Below are positions 24,990-34,947 of a DNA stretch of 64,000 nucleotides, in pieces. Origin of the DNA: Brachybacterium equifaecis (lineage in GTDB: Bacteria; Actinomycetota; Actinomycetes; Actinomycetales; Dermabacteraceae). The stretch covers positions 62,001 to 126,000 of the forward strand of contig NZ_JAKNCJ010000005.1 of assembly GCF_023509525.1 (NCBI RefSeq). Direction: 5' to 3'. The translations under genes and the position numbers were made by a program. The notes beneath the pieces were generated by a model. The model did no database searches, was not told where the DNA came from, and saw nothing but the letters and a program-made list of their open reading frames with translations. Each line of letters starts with the position of its first letter. The stretch's first letter is position 1.

Positions 24990-26044
24990 AGGCCCATGGC
25001 CTCCGCGGCGGCGTCGATGTCGACGGGGATCACGGTGGGGGTCAGATCCGCGCGGCTCAGCGCGGTGTCGATGTCCTTGAGCCCGTTGCCCGTCACGGTG
25101 ATCGCGATGCGCGCACCGCGGGGCACGGCGCCCCGCTCGGCCTGCTGGAGCAGTCCCGCGACTCCCGCGGCGGAGGCGGGCTCGACGAAGATGCCGACCT
25201 CGCCTGCGAGGATCGCCTGCGCATCGAGGATCTGCTCGTCGGAGACCGCGTCGATCAGGCCGCCGGAGTCGTCGCGCGCGGCGCTGGCGAGCGCCCAGGA
25301 CGCAGGGGCGCCGATGCGGATCGCCGTCGCGATCGTCTCGGGGTTCGGGATCGGCCGACCGGCGACGAAGGGCGCCGCGCCCTCGGCCTGGAAGCCCCAC
25401 ATCGCGGGGGTCCGCGTCGAGATCCCCTTGTCGCGGTACTCCTGGTAGCCCATCCAGTAGGCGGAGATGTTCCCGGCGTTGCCGACGGGCAGGATGTGGA
25501 TGTCGGGGGCGTCCTCGAGCGCATCGCACACCTCGAAGGCGGCCGTCTTCTGGCCCTGCAGGCGGTAGGGGTTCACCGAGTTCACGAGCTCGACGGGGAA
25601 CGCGGCATCGAGCTTCCGCGCGATCTCCAGGCAGTCGTCGAAGTTGCCGTCGACCTGGATCAGCCGTGCGCCGTGGACGACGGCCTGGGCGAGCTTCCCG
25701 GCGGCGATCTTCCCCTTCGGCAGCAGCACGGCGCAGGTCAGGCCTGCACGCGTGGCATAGGCGGCCGCGGAGGCGGAGGTGTTGCCCGTGGAGGCGCACA
25801 CGACGCTCTTCGCACCGTCGGACAGTGCCCGGCTCATCGCCGAGACCATTCCGCGGTCCTTGAAGGAGCCGGTCGGGTTCATGCCCTCGACCTTGATGTG
25901 CACCTCGGCTCCGACCTGCGCCGAGAGGCTCGGGGAGTGCACCAGAGGGGTACCGCCCTCACCGAGGGTGAGGAGGGTGTCGGTGTCGCTGAACGGCAGG
26001 TGCTCCCGGTACTCGGCGAGCAGGCCGCGCCACTGATGGGCCAT
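24986..26044 (-). CDS. thrC: Threonine synthase
   Basis: A 352-residue PLP enzyme that converts O-phosphohomoserine to threonine. The PLP lysine is in [11 protein letters not shown] (about residue 62), followed by the phosphate-binding ASTGNTSAS and the [11 protein letters not shown] segment. Length fits the short actinobacterial class. ATG start. It begins three bases after the hom stop. Confidence 0.96.
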   Translation of the reverse strand: MAHQWRGLLAEYREHLPFSDTDTLLTLGEGGTPLVHSPSLSAQVGAEVHIKVEGMNPTGSFKDRGMVSAMSRALSDGAKSVVCASTGNTSASAAAYATRAGLTCAVLLPKGKIAAGKLAQAVVHGARLIQVDGNFDDCLEIARKLDAAFPVELVNSVNPYRLQGQKTAAFEVCDALEDAPDIHILPVGNAGNISAYWMGYQEYRDKGISTRTPAMWGFQAEGAAPFVAGRPIPNPETIATAIRIGAPASWALASAARDDSGGLIDAVSDEQILDAQAILAGEVGIFVEPASAAGVAGLLQQAERGAVPRGARIAITVTGNGLKDIDTALSRADLTPTVIPVDIDAAAEAMGL

Positions 26045-26047
26045 GGG

Positions 26048-27376
26048 TCATTCTCCTTCGATGCGCAGCACGGAGTCGATCGCGATGACCGCTCCGGAGC
26101 TGTCCAGGACGTCGAGTGCGGAGTCCACCGAGGATTCGGCGGCGGCGTAGGTCGCGATCCCGATGCGGGCGCGATCCTCTGTCCCCTCGGCCTGCGGCAG
26201 AGGCTCCTGATGGATGGTGGAGATCGAGATGCCGTGCGCGGAGAGCGTGCCGGCGACCTCGGCCAGGACGCCGGGGCGGTCCTGCACGGTGAGGGAGAGG
26301 TAGAAGCCGTTGCGGAGCGATCCGATGCCGACGATCTCCAGATCGGCGTAGCGGCTCTCGCGCGGCCCCACTCCCCCGAGCACGCGCTGGCGCGCCACGG
26401 TCACGAGGTCGCCGAGGATCGCCGAGGCGGTCGGCGCGCCGCCCGCGCCCTGCCCGTAGAACATGAGCGATCCGGCGGCCTCGGCCTCGATGAACACGGC
26501 GTTGTACGCCTCGCCGACGGACGCCAGCGGGTGCGAGCTCGGGATCATGGCCGGGTAGACCCGGGCGGAGATGCGCTCGGTGCCCTCGGCGTCGGCGATC
26601 CGCTCGACGATCGCGAGCAGCTTGATGGTGCGCCCCATCCGCGCGGCGGCCGCGATATCGGCCGAGGTGACGGACGTGATGCCCTCGCAGTGGACGTCCT
26701 GGAGCCCCACGCGGGTGTGGAAGGCCAGCGAGGCGAGGATCGACGCCTTCGCGGCGGCGTCGTGGCCCTCGACGTCGGCGGTCGGATCCGCCTCGGCGAA
26801 CCCCAGCTCCTGGGCGCGGGCGAGGGCGTCCTCGAAGGCCGCGCCGGTGCGCGCCATCGCGTCGAGGATGTAGTTGGTGGTGCCGTTGACGATGCCGAGG
26901 ACGCGCTGGATCCGATCCCCTGCGAGCGACTCGCGGATCGGCCTCACCAGCGGGATCGCGCCGGCGACGGCGGCCTCGAAGTGGAGGTCCACGCCGTGCT
27001 CGTCGGCCGCCTCGTAGAGCGTGACGCCGTCCTGGGCGAGGAGCGCCTTGTTGGCGGTGACGACGCTCGCGCCGTTCTCGATCGCCTCGAGCAGCAGGCC
27101 GCGGGCCGGCTCGATGCCGCCCATCACCTCGACCACGAGATCCGCTTCGCGCACCAGTGCCGACGCGTCGGTCGTCAGCAGAGCGTGATCCACGTGCTCC
27201 CCGCGATCCTTGCTGACGTCCTGGACCGCGATGCCGATGACGCGCAGCGGCGCGCCAATCCGATGGGCGAGCTCCTCGCCGTTGAGGCGGATCAGGCGCA
27301 GCACGTCGGCGCCGACGGTGCCGGCGCCGAGCACCGCGACCCGCAGGGGCTCGTGATCGGGCAGGGGATCGGTCAT
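26048..27376 (-). CDS. hom: Homoserine dehydrogenase
   Basis: A 442-residue NAD(P)-dependent enzyme reducing aspartate semialdehyde to homoserine. N-terminal Rossmann motif AVLGAGTVGADVL (about 14-26), the catalytic-domain NGTTNYIL and FAEADPTADVEGHDAAAK, and a C-terminal ACT domain (about 360-440, DRPGVLAEVAGTLSAHGISI) that normally gives threonine feedback inhibition. ATG start with TGAGGA upstream and a TACAGT -10 box about 48 bases before it. It is the first gene of the threonine operon. Confidence 0.96.
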   Translation of the reverse strand: MTDPLPDHEPLRVAVLGAGTVGADVLRLIRLNGEELAHRIGAPLRVIGIAVQDVSKDRGEHVDHALLTTDASALVREADLVVEVMGGIEPARGLLLEAIENGASVVTANKALLAQDGVTLYEAADEHGVDLHFEAAVAGAIPLVRPIRESLAGDRIQRVLGIVNGTTNYILDAMARTGAAFEDALARAQELGFAEADPTADVEGHDAAAKASILASLAFHTRVGLQDVHCEGITSVTSADIAAAARMGRTIKLLAIVERIADAEGTERISARVYPAMIPSSHPLASVGEAYNAVFIEAEAAGSLMFYGQGAGGAPTASAILGDLVTVARQRVLGGVGPRESRYADLEIVGIGSLRNGFYLSLTVQDRPGVLAEVAGTLSAHGISISTIHQEPLPQAEGTEDRARIGIATYAAAESSVDSALDVLDSSGAVIAIDSVLRIEGE

Positions 27377-27431
27377 GGGGGAATCCTCACGCAGGGGCAG
27401 TCAGGGGGAAGGGATGGCACTGGGCTCTGGC

Positions 27432-27437
27432 ACTGTA
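27432..27437 (-). promoter_or_regulatory. -10 box (TACAGT) of hom-thrC-thrB
   Basis: TACAGT fits TAnnnT and would start transcription near 27,424, giving a leader of about 48 bases. No attenuator-like leader peptide is evident. Confidence 0.5.
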
Positions 27438-27491
27438 TCCCGATCCGCCCGTCCGAACGGAGCTCGTGTCACAGTGCGTCGGCGCGGGCGC

Positions 27492-28907
27492 TCAGCCGGC
27501 GTCGAGTCCGAGCAGATCCTCCTCGGTCTCACGGCGCAGGAGGGTCGTGATGCGGCCGTCCTTCACCGCGACGACCGGAGGCCGGGGCACGTGGTTGTAG
27601 TTCGAGGCGAGCGAATAGCAGTAGGCGCCGGTCACGGGCACGGAGATCAGGTCCCCGCGCCCCACGTCGCCCGGGAGGTACTCGTCCTTGACGATGATGT
27701 CGCCGCTCTCGCAGTGCTTGCCCACCACGCGCACCACCTGCGGCTGCGCGTCCGAGACGCGGGAGGCGAGGAGAGTCGAGTAGTCCGCGTCGTACAGCGC
27801 GGTGCGGATATTGTCGCTCATGCCGCCGTCGACTGCGACGTAGAGGCGGTGCTGCTGGCCCCCGAGCTGCACGTCCTTGACGGTGCCGACGGTGTAGAGG
27901 GTCTGGGTGGAGGGGCCTGCGATCGCGCGGCCGGGCTCGAAGGCGACCCGCGGGATCTCGATCTCGAGATCGAGGCAGCCCTTCTCGATGATCGTGGAGA
28001 TGCCGGTGGCGAGCGCCTCGGGGGTCTGCGGGGTGTGCTGCGTGTTGTACATGACGCCGAAGCCGCCGCCGAGATCCAGGTGGGTGATCGTCGCGCCGAG
28101 CTCGTCGCGCACCTGCGCCACCAGCCCGAGGATGCGGCGCGCCGCGACCTCGAAGCCGCCGGTGTCGAAGATCTGGGAGCCGATGTGCGAGTGCAGGCCC
28201 AGCAGCTCGAGCGCATCCTCCTGCGCGAGCACGCGGCGCAGCGCCTCGAGGGCGTCTCCGGAGGCGAGGGAGATCCCGAACTTCTGGTCCTCGTGGGAGG
28301 TGGCGATGAACTCGTGGGTGTGCGCCTCCACGCCCGTGGTGATGCGCAGCATGACCGCAGGCCGCGCCCCGGACTCCCGGGCGAGGCGCGCGAGCTGGTC
28401 GATCTCCTCGAGGGAGTCGATGACGATCCTGCCCACTCCCGCCTCGAGCGCACGGCGGATCTCGGCGTCGGACTTGTTGTTGCCGTGCAGGGCGAGGCGC
28501 TCGGGCGGGAAGCCGGCGCGCAGCGCGACGGCGAGCTCTCCCCCGGTGCAGACGTCGAGCCCCAGCCCGTCCTCCTCCATCCAGCGGGCGACGGCCACGC
28601 AGAGGAACGACTTGCCGGCGTAGTAGATGTCGGCGCCGCTGAGGGGGCGGAACGCCTCGGTGAACGCCTCGCGGAAGCGGAGGGCGCGCGTGCGCATGTC
28701 GTCCTCGTCCAGCACGAACGCCGGCGTGCCGACCTCCTCGGCGATGCGCAGGGCGCTCACCCCGCCGACCTCCAGGGCGCCGTCGGCGCCGCGGGCAGTC
28801 GTCTGCGACCACAGTCCCGGCAGCAGCGCGTTGACGTCCTGGGGATAGGGCAGCCACGTGGGGGCGATGTCGTTGCCGTGCAGGGCGCCGGCCTCATGGG
28901 CTCGCAT
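27492..28907 (-). CDS. lysA: Diaminopimelate decarboxylase
   Basis: A 471-residue fold-III PLP enzyme that makes lysine from meso-diaminopimelate. Motifs include YYAGKSFLCVAVARW (PLP lysine), HSHIGSQI, LDLGGGFGV, EPGRAIAGPS and CESGDII. The ribosome-binding site AGGAGG lies inside a short palindrome (GGAGGGCCTCC) seven bases before the ATG, so it may be partly masked. lysA heads the lysA-hom-thrC-thrB series. The argS gene often found upstream in this phylum is not there; otsAB occupies that side. Confidence 0.95.
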   Translation of the reverse strand: MRAHEAGALHGNDIAPTWLPYPQDVNALLPGLWSQTTARGADGALEVGGVSALRIAEEVGTPAFVLDEDDMRTRALRFREAFTEAFRPLSGADIYYAGKSFLCVAVARWMEEDGLGLDVCTGGELAVALRAGFPPERLALHGNNKSDAEIRRALEAGVGRIVIDSLEEIDQLARLARESGARPAVMLRITTGVEAHTHEFIATSHEDQKFGISLASGDALEALRRVLAQEDALELLGLHSHIGSQIFDTGGFEVAARRILGLVAQVRDELGATITHLDLGGGFGVMYNTQHTPQTPEALATGISTIIEKGCLDLEIEIPRVAFEPGRAIAGPSTQTLYTVGTVKDVQLGGQQHRLYVAVDGGMSDNIRTALYDADYSTLLASRVSDAQPQVVRVVGKHCESGDIIVKDEYLPGDVGRGDLISVPVTGAYCYSLASNYNHVPRPPVVAVKDGRITTLLRRETEEDLLGLDAG

Positions 28908-28958
28908 CGGGAGGCCCTCCTGGATTCGGGGAAGCGCGCGCGGCGCGGGTACCGCAGA

Positions 28959-28964
28959 ACCCTA
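28959..28964 (-). promoter_or_regulatory. -10 box (TAGGGT) of lysA
   Basis: TAGGGT fits TAnnnT in the 213-base divergent region between lysA and otsAB. Predicted leader is about 45 bases. Confidence 0.5.
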
Positions 28965-29076
28965 TGGGACGGCCGTGCGGGGCCGCGCGCCGGTCCGCCC
29001 GTCGGGCCTCGTCGGGCCTTCCCGCCGGGCCCCCGCCGGGCCCCGCCTTGCCCCGCATCGGCGCAGGCCGCGTTGG

Positions 29077-29082
29077 TAGCCT
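29077..29082 (+). promoter_or_regulatory. -10 box (TAGCCT) of otsAB
   Basis: TAGCCT is followed by a leader of about 32 bases and a GAAGGAG ribosome-binding site before the ATG at 29,121. Confidence 0.5.
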
Positions 29083-29120
29083 GGCGCCATACCCCCCTCG
29101 ATCCTGAAGGAGCATGATCC

Positions 29121-31373
29121 ATGTCCCAGCATGATCTCGTCATCGTCGCCAACCGCCTCCCCGTCGACTCCCGCACCCTGCCCGACGGGGCGACCGAATG
29201 GGTCACGAGCCCCGGCGGGCTCGTGACCGCCATGGAATCCGTGATGAAGGGCGTCGACTCGGGCGCGTGGGTCGGATGGGCGGGATCCCCGGGCGAGGCG
29301 CCGGATCCCTTCGAGGCCGACGGCATGCACCTCTACCCCGTCCGGCTCGAGGCGGAGGACGTCGAGAAGTACTACGAGGGCTTCTCCAACGGCACGCTCT
29401 GGCCGCTGTACCACGACGTCATCGTCGACCCCGAGTTCCATCGCACCTGGTGGGACAGCTATGTCGCCGTGAACCGCCGCTTCGCGAAGGCCGCCGCGGA
29501 GGTCGCCTCCCCCGGCGGCACCATCTGGGTGCACGACTACCAGCTCCAGCTGGTGCCCGAGATGATCCGCTCGGAGCGCCCCGACGTGCGGATCGGATTC
29601 TTCAACCACATCCCCTTCCCGCCGCTCGAGCTGTTCAGCCAGCTCCCCAAGCGCAACCAGGTGCTGCGGGGCCTGCTGGGCGCCGACCTCGTCGGCTTCC
29701 AGCGGGAGAGCGATGCCCTGAACTTCACCGCCGCGGCGCGCAAGCTCCTGGGATACCAGGTCGACCAGCACACGGTGACCGTCCCCGGCATCGGCGCGAG
29801 CGAGCCGCGCCAGGTGCTCGCCAAGTGCTTCCCGATCTCGATCGATGCCGGCGCGATCACGGCGCTGACCGAGGATCCCGAGCTGCGCGAGCGCGCGGCG
29901 CAGCTGCGCCGGGACCTGGGCGATCCGAAGCGGATCGTGCTGGGCGTGGACCGGCTGGATTACACCAAGGGCATCCGGCACCGGCTGAAGGCCTGGGGCG
30001 AGCTGCTCAACGACGACCTCATCGATCCCTCCGAGACCGTGCTGGTGCAGGTCGCGACGCCCTCGCGCGAGCGCGTGGACGCCTACCGCCAGCTGCGCGA
30101 CGAGGTGGAGCTCACCGTCGGCCGCATCAACGGCGACTTCGCGCCGATCGGCCGCCCCGCGATCTCGTATCTCCACCGCTCCTTCGACCGCCGCGACATG
30201 ACGGCCCTCTACATGGCTGCCGACGTCGCCCTCGTGACCTCTCTGCGCGACGGCATGAACCTCGTCGCCAAGGAGTACGTCGCCTCCCGGCCGGATCTGC
30301 GCGGGGTCCTCGTGCTGTCGGAATTCACCGGCGCGGCCGACGAGCTGCGCGCCGCGATCCTGGTGAATCCTCACGACATCGACGATCTGAAGTCCTCGGT
30401 GCTGCGCGCCCTCACCATGAGCGAGGAGGAGCAGGAGGAGGCGATGCGCTCGCTGCGCCGGCAGGTCCTCGACCATGACGTGCAGACCTGGGCGAAGCTG
30501 TTCCTCGAGGACCTCGAGGAGATCGGCCGCACTGCGAAGCCCGGCAGGCCCGCCATCCGCCTCCACGGCGAGGATGCCCCGGCGCGCGCGGAGCTCGAGG
30601 AGGCGCTCGCCGCCTTCGCGCGCACTCCCCGGATCCTGGTGGCGAGCGACTTCGACGGCGTGATCGCCCCGATCGTCGCCGATCGCGACGCGGTCCAGCC
30701 CGATCCGCGCTCCCTCACGGCGCTGCGCGAGCTCACCGAGCTGCCCGGCGTGAACGTCGCCCTGGTCTCCGGTCGCGCTCTCGCCGATCTCGACCACCAC
30801 ACCCGCATGCCGAGCACCGTCGCCCTGATCGGATCCCACGGCGCCGAGGTCGGGGCGCTGCCCGCGGACTTCCACGCGGACGTGCTGGATGCCGCGGCGC
30901 TGACGATGGACGACTCCAAGCAGTCCCTGCTGGAGTCGATCATCCGCCGCCTGCGGCTGATCTCCTCGCAGTACCCGGGCACCGAGGTCGAGATCAAGCC
31001 GACCGCGGCCGTGCTCCACACCCGCCAGGCGCGCGGTCGCGGGGCCGGCAACGCCACCGAGGCCGCCCTCGAGTACGCGCGCACGCTGCCCGACGTCTAC
31101 GTCACCCCCGGCAAGAAGGTCGTCGAGTTCTCGGTGGTGCACACCTCCAAGGGCTCCGCGGTCCAGGCGCTCGCCCGCGCCGCCGCGGCCGACGCCGTCC
31201 TCTATCTGGGCGACGATGTCACCGACGAGACGGTCTTCACCGTGCTCGACGAGGGCGACCTCGGGATCAAGGTGGGAGCGGGCGACACCGCCGCGCAGTG
31301 GCGGATCGCGGATACCGAGGCCGCAGCGCAGCTGCTCACCGCTCTGCGAGAGCGGCGCGGCCAGGACCGCTGA
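29121..31373 (+). CDS. Fused trehalose-6-phosphate synthase and phosphatase (OtsA-OtsB)
   Basis: A 750-residue two-domain enzyme. Residues 1 to about 475 are a GT20 trehalose-6-phosphate synthase ([68 protein letters not shown]). Residues about 505-745 are a HAD-type phosphatase ([34 protein letters not shown]), which would remove the phosphate to give free trehalose. The start ATG has GAAGGAG upstream. In this genome trehalose may also feed the GlgE/GlgB glucan route at the left of the window. Confidence 0.95.
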   Translation: MSQHDLVIVANRLPVDSRTLPDGATEWVTSPGGLVTAMESVMKGVDSGAWVGWAGSPGEAPDPFEADGMHLYPVRLEAEDVEKYYEGFSNGTLWPLYHDVIVDPEFHRTWWDSYVAVNRRFAKAAAEVASPGGTIWVHDYQLQLVPEMIRSERPDVRIGFFNHIPFPPLELFSQLPKRNQVLRGLLGADLVGFQRESDALNFTAAARKLLGYQVDQHTVTVPGIGASEPRQVLAKCFPISIDAGAITALTEDPELRERAAQLRRDLGDPKRIVLGVDRLDYTKGIRHRLKAWGELLNDDLIDPSETVLVQVATPSRERVDAYRQLRDEVELTVGRINGDFAPIGRPAISYLHRSFDRRDMTALYMAADVALVTSLRDGMNLVAKEYVASRPDLRGVLVLSEFTGAADELRAAILVNPHDIDDLKSSVLRALTMSEEEQEEAMRSLRRQVLDHDVQTWAKLFLEDLEEIGRTAKPGRPAIRLHGEDAPARAELEEALAAFARTPRILVASDFDGVIAPIVADRDAVQPDPRSLTALRELTELPGVNVALVSGRALADLDHHTRMPSTVALIGSHGAEVGALPADFHADVLDAAALTMDDSKQSLLESIIRRLRLISSQYPGTEVEIKPTAAVLHTRQARGRGAGNATEAALEYARTLPDVYVTPGKKVVEFSVVHTSKGSAVQALARAAAADAVLYLGDDVTDETVFTVLDEGDLGIKVGAGDTAAQWRIADTEAAAQLLTALRERRGQDR

Positions 31374-31409
31374 GGCGGAGCACCTGGGCAGGCGCGCTCG
31401 CGCACAGCA

Positions 31410-31451
31410 GAGCCCCCGCCCCTCCCGCAGCTGCGGAGAAGGACGGGGGCT
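31410..31451. terminator. Bidirectional terminator between otsAB and tRNA-Arg
   Basis: Outer stem GAGCCCCCG (31,410-31,418) paired with 31,443-31,451, plus an inner CCGCAGCTGCGG palindrome. It lies downstream of both the otsAB stop and the 3' end of the tRNA on the other strand. Confidence 0.7.
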
Positions 31452-31457
31452 CACTCG

Positions 31458-31530
31458 GTGCCCGCGACAGGATTCGAACCTACGACCTTCTGCTCCGGAG
31501 GCAGACGCTCTATCCACTGAGCTACGCGGG
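31458..31530 (-). tRNA. tRNA-Arg(CCG)
   Basis: A 73-nt cloverleaf: 7-bp acceptor GCCCGCG/CGCGGGC, D arm GCTC/GAGC, anticodon stem TCTGC/GCAGA with loop CTCCGGA (anticodon CCG), T arm with TTCGAAT, discriminator A. CCA is not encoded. It reads the CGG arginine codon. Confidence 0.96.
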
Positions 31531-31635
31531 CGGACCTCGACAGTCTAGCGCGGACCGGGGGGCGCGTCGCGCTGGGAGCGGCGTGAGGGTGCGACTGAGG
31601 TGCAGGTCTCAGCGTTGCGCGAGCGCCCTCGAGGC

Positions 31636-32700
31636 TCAGACGCTCAGTGCGGCAGGCAGGGGCAGCTGCGCCCCGTGGAGCACGGCCGAGGGGTCCGCAG
31701 GGATCGCGAGACCGCTGGGCTCGGCGCCTGCGCGCACCAGGAGATCGCCGACGGCGGCGATCATCGCGCCGTTGTCGGTGCACAGGCTGATCGGCGGGAT
31801 GCGCAGCTCGATGCCGGCGCGGTCGCAGGCCTCCTGGGCGCTCGTGCGCAGACGGGCGTTCGCGGCCACTCCCCCGACGATCACGAGGGTCTGAAGGTCC
31901 TTCTCGCGCACAGCCTTCAGCGCCTTCGCGACCAGCACGTCCACGACCGCCTGCTCGAACGAGGCGGCGATGTCCGCGATCGGCACCGCGGCGCCGTCGC
32001 GCTCGATGGTCTCGACGGTGCGCGCCACAGCCGTCTTGAGGCCGGAGAAGGAGAACATGTAGGGCGCGTCGCCTCCGCGCATGAGAGCGCGCGGGAAGGT
32101 GAACGCCCGGGGGTCTCCCCCGGCAGCGGCCTTCGAGACCACGGGGCCGCCGGGATAGCCGAGACCGAGGAGCCGGGCGACCTTGTCGAAGGCTTCTCCG
32201 GCGGCGTCGTCCAGCGTGTCTCCGAGGTGCACGATCGGATCGCGCACGAGGTCGCGCACATGCAGGATCGAGGTGTGGCCGCCGGAGACGATCAGCACGA
32301 TGCTCTCGTCCGGCAGAGGGCCGTGCTCGAGGGTGTCGGCGGCGGCGTGGCCGGCGAGATGGTGGACTCCGTACAGCGGGACATCGAGCGCCCAGGCGAT
32401 CGACTTCGCGGCGGCGAGGCCCACATGGACCGCGGTGGCGAGTCCCGGGCCGGAGGTCGCGGCCACGTGCGTGATGTCGCCGAGCTCGACGCCGGCGTCG
32501 GCCAGGGCGATCTGCAGGGTGGGGACCGCGGCGTCGAGGTGCGCGCGGGCGGCGATCTCAGGGACCACTCCCCCGAACTCCGCGTGCTGGCGGGCGCTCG
32601 AGGCGAGGCCCTGGCCGAGCAGGACGCCGTCGCTGACGATCCCGAAGCCGGTCTCGTCGCACGAGGACTCGACCCCGAGGACGACCGGGGCCGAGGTCAC
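31636..32700 (-). CDS. tsaD: tRNA N6-threonylcarbamoyladenosine transferase TsaD
   Basis: A 354-residue Kae1/TsaD ATPase-fold protein that transfers threonylcarbamoyl from TC-AMP to A37 of ANN-reading tRNAs. It begins APVVLGVESSCDETGFGIV and has HHLAGHAAA (metal-binding His), IVSGGHTSI, LLGLGYPGG and IVGGVAANARLR. The start is GTG 32,700, overlapping the stop of the M23 peptidase gene (GTGA); the long upstream frame is a shadow. No tsaB, tsaE or rimI is adjacent, which is less usual. Confidence 0.95.
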   Translation of the reverse strand: MTSAPVVLGVESSCDETGFGIVSDGVLLGQGLASSARQHAEFGGVVPEIAARAHLDAAVPTLQIALADAGVELGDITHVAATSGPGLATAVHVGLAAAKSIAWALDVPLYGVHHLAGHAAADTLEHGPLPDESIVLIVSGGHTSILHVRDLVRDPIVHLGDTLDDAAGEAFDKVARLLGLGYPGGPVVSKAAAGGDPRAFTFPRALMRGGDAPYMFSFSGLKTAVARTVETIERDGAAVPIADIAASFEQAVVDVLVAKALKAVREKDLQTLVIVGGVAANARLRTSAQEACDRAGIELRIPPISLCTDNGAMIAAVGDLLVRAGAEPSGLAIPADPSAVLHGAQLPLPAALSV

Positions 32701-33596
32701 TTGAACAGCGACATCGGGTCGGAGTAGGTCCCTGCCGTGTCCGCCTTGATAAGGTGGAGGTGGCAGCCGGTGGAGCGGCCGGTGCTGCCGACGAGGCCGA
32801 TGGTGTCGCCCTGGGCGACCGTCGCGCCGACGGTGGTCTTGAACTCCGAGAGGTGGTAATAGCCGGTGACGACGCCGTTGCCGTGATCGATCTTCACGCG
32901 GTTGCCCGAGGACGAGTTGTACTCGACCGCGATCACGGTGCCCGCGGCGGCCGCCTGGACCTCGGTGCCGCAGGCCGCGGCGAAATCGACGCCGTCGTGC
33001 ATCTTCGCGTAGCCGAGCACGGGGTGCACGCGCATGCCGTAGCCGGAGGAGATCGCCCCGGCGACGGGGTGGATGTAGCCCTCTGCCGAGGGAGCCGAGG
33101 CGCCGCCGGTGACGGTGACCGCGCCGGTCGCCTCGTCGACGACGGTCACGGGCTCCGGTGCGGCCTGGACGGTGAGCGGGGTGGCGGCGTCGGCGGTGCT
33201 CGCGACAGCCTGCTCGTTGCCCGCGGTGTCGACGGTGACGGCCTGGCCGGGATCGGCGACGGCCGGGGCCACCAGGGCCGAGTCCGATGCAGCGGTCTCG
33301 CTGACCGCGACGGCGGGGACGGCCTCGATCTGCACGGGCGCGGAGTCCGCGACCTGCTCGATCTGCTCCTGGGTCTGCTCGGTCTCGGCGACGGAGGTGT
33401 CGTGCTGGAGCGGGAGGGTCTGATCGGTGCCGCTGGCGGCAGCGGAGGCGAGGGGGACTGCGATCGTCGCGGTGGCCAGGGCGCCGAGCACGCCGACCTT
33501 CACCACTCCGGCCTGGAACGCGGAGCCGCGGTGGGAGACGGTGGAGGTCCGGAGCTGACGGACCTGTGCACGGCCTGCTGCGCGATGATTCCCCAC
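32697..33596 (-). CDS. Secreted M23-family metallopeptidase (LytM-like)
   Basis: A 299-residue exported protein. A basic N-terminus and a hydrophobic stretch (VVKVGVLGALATATIAVPLASAAAS) form a signal peptide. An Ala/Val/Glu/Thr-rich linker of about 120 residues follows, then a LytM domain of about 115 residues with the zinc motifs KMHDGVDFAA and GCHLHL. Such proteins cut peptidoglycan cross-bridges or activate amidases. The GTG at 33,596 has GGGAG upstream and is preferred to the longer frame start at 33,680. It overlaps tsaD by 4 bp. Confidence 0.9.
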   Translation of the reverse strand: MGNHRAAGRAQVRQLRTSTVSHRGSAFQAGVVKVGVLGALATATIAVPLASAAASGTDQTLPLQHDTSVAETEQTQEQIEQVADSAPVQIEAVPAVAVSETAASDSALVAPAVADPGQAVTVDTAGNEQAVASTADAATPLTVQAAPEPVTVVDEATGAVTVTGGASAPSAEGYIHPVAGAISSGYGMRVHPVLGYAKMHDGVDFAAACGTEVQAAAAGTVIAVEYNSSSGNRVKIDHGNGVVTGYYHLSEFKTTVGATVAQGDTIGLVGSTGRSTGCHLHLIKADTAGTYSDPMSLFK

Positions 33597-33764
33597 GTGA
33601 TGACTCCCAGTTCTCTCGACGACGTTCGGTGCTTCGTGTCCGGTGGGCGACGCCGGACGGGAAGACGCGTCGCCGAACAACTTCCCCCAACCTAACGAGC
33701 CGATCGGCGGGATCCAGGCCCCATGCGGCCCCCATTGCCGAACCTTTGCCGCCTCCGCGAGGAA

Positions 33765-33781
33765 GGTAAAGAGCCTTTACC
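33765..33781. promoter_or_regulatory. Perfect GGTAAAG inverted repeat upstream of the M23 peptidase
   Basis: GGTAAAG-AGC-CTTTACC, with partly matching GGAA and TTCC outside. It lies in the 298 bases between the M23 gene and the CNNM gene, about 170 bp before the M23 start. It is AT-rich for this genome. It could be an operator; the weak stem makes a terminator unlikely. I see no gene in this gap. Confidence 0.4.
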
Positions 33782-33894
33782 CAGGTTCCTCTGCGCCCAT
33801 GACCGCGGTCACACAGGCTCTCCTCGACCGCCCCCTCACGCACGCGGAACGGCCCGCCGCGGATGCGACGGGCCGTTCTCGCGGTGCTGGGCTC

Positions 33895-34947
33895 TCAGGC
33901 CCGGCTGCGCTGCATGACGTCCTTGACCTCGCCGACGAGCTCCTCGAGCACGTCCTCGAGGAAGACGGCGCCGACGCTGCGCGAGGCGGGGGCGTCCACC
34001 CGGGCGAGGTGCGCGCCGTTGTACTGCATCGCGCGCAGCGCCTCCTCGATCTCGTCGTGGGAGGCGACGGACACGACGGCTCGCACGATCCCGGGGTGGA
34101 TCGGGCGCTGGTACTCCTCCTCCGGGGCGTCGGCCGGCAGCAGCACGTCCTTGAGGTGGATGTAGCCGACGAGGTCTCCCGCGTCGTTGCGCACGCCCAC
34201 GCGGCTGAATCCGGTGCGCGCGACGATCTCCTCGATCTGAGCAGGAGTGACGTCGTAGGTGACGGTGACGACGTCCTCCATCGGCACCATCACGTCTCCC
34301 GCGGTGCGATCGGAGAACTGGATGGCGCCCTGGAGCAGCCCGTGCTCGTCGGCCAGCAGGCCCTCGCGGCGGGACTCGTCGACGATCGCCGAGATCTCCT
34401 CCGCGGTGAAGCGGCTCTCGACCTCGTCCTTCGGCTCGATCTGCAGCAGGCGCAGAATCGCGTTCGCCGTGTGGTTGAGGATCCAGATGATGGGGCTGAA
34501 GATCCGCGCGACGATCGCGAGCGGCGTCGCCAGCACGATCACCGCTCCCACCGGCAGGGCGATGGAGATGTTCTTGGGGACCATCTCGCCGAGCACCACG
34601 TGGAGATACGAGGCGATCAGCAGGGCGAGGGCGAAGGCGATCGGGTGCACGAGCACCTCTGGAGCGCCCGCCTTCTCCAGGAGCGGCTCGATGTAGTGGG
34701 CGATCGCGGGCTCCGCAACGGCGCCGAGGGTGACCGAGCAGATGGTCACGCCGAACTGGGCGGCCGCGAGCATGACCGAGACGTGCTCGATCGCCCACAG
34801 GGCGGTCTTCGCGCCGGGGCGCCCCGCCTCGACGAGCGGCTCGAGCTGGCTGCGCCGGGCGCTCATGATCGCGAACTCCGCAGCCACGAAGAAGGCGTTG
34901 CCCACGAGCATGGCGAGTCCCAGCAGGAGTGCTGCGGTGTCACTCAT
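33895..34947 (-). CDS. CNNM/CBS-domain membrane protein (HlyC/CorC family), first copy
   Basis: A 350-residue protein with an N-terminal DUF21/CNNM region of about four helices (LLLGLAMLVGNAFFVAAEFAIMS, FGVTICSVTLGAVAE, LLIASYLHVVLGEMVPKN) followed by a CBS pair (about 210-335, RTAGDVMVPMEDVV, TGFSRVGVRNDAGDLVGYIHLKDVL). It lacks the C-terminal CorC/HlyC domain of its neighbour. These proteins are linked to magnesium or cobalt efflux. ATG start overlaps the stop of the next gene by 8 bp (ATGAGTGA). Confidence 0.9.
   Translation of the reverse strand: MSDTAALLLGLAMLVGNAFFVAAEFAIMSARRSQLEPLVEAGRPGAKTALWAIEHVSVMLAAAQFGVTICSVTLGAVAEPAIAHYIEPLLEKAGAPEVLVHPIAFALALLIASYLHVVLGEMVPKNISIALPVGAVIVLATPLAIVARIFSPIIWILNHTANAILRLLQIEPKDEVESRFTAEEISAIVDESRREGLLADEHGLLQGAIQFSDRTAGDVMVPMEDVVTVTYDVTPAQIEEIVARTGFSRVGVRNDAGDLVGYIHLKDVLLPADAPEEEYQRPIHPGIVRAVVSVASHDEIEEALRAMQYNGAHLARVDAPASRSVGAVFLEDVLEELVGEVKDVMQRSRA

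Noticed and set aside
33597-33850. A c-di-AMP (ydaO-type) riboswitch before the M23 peptidase gene
   Set aside because: The expected conserved core segments are not present on either strand.
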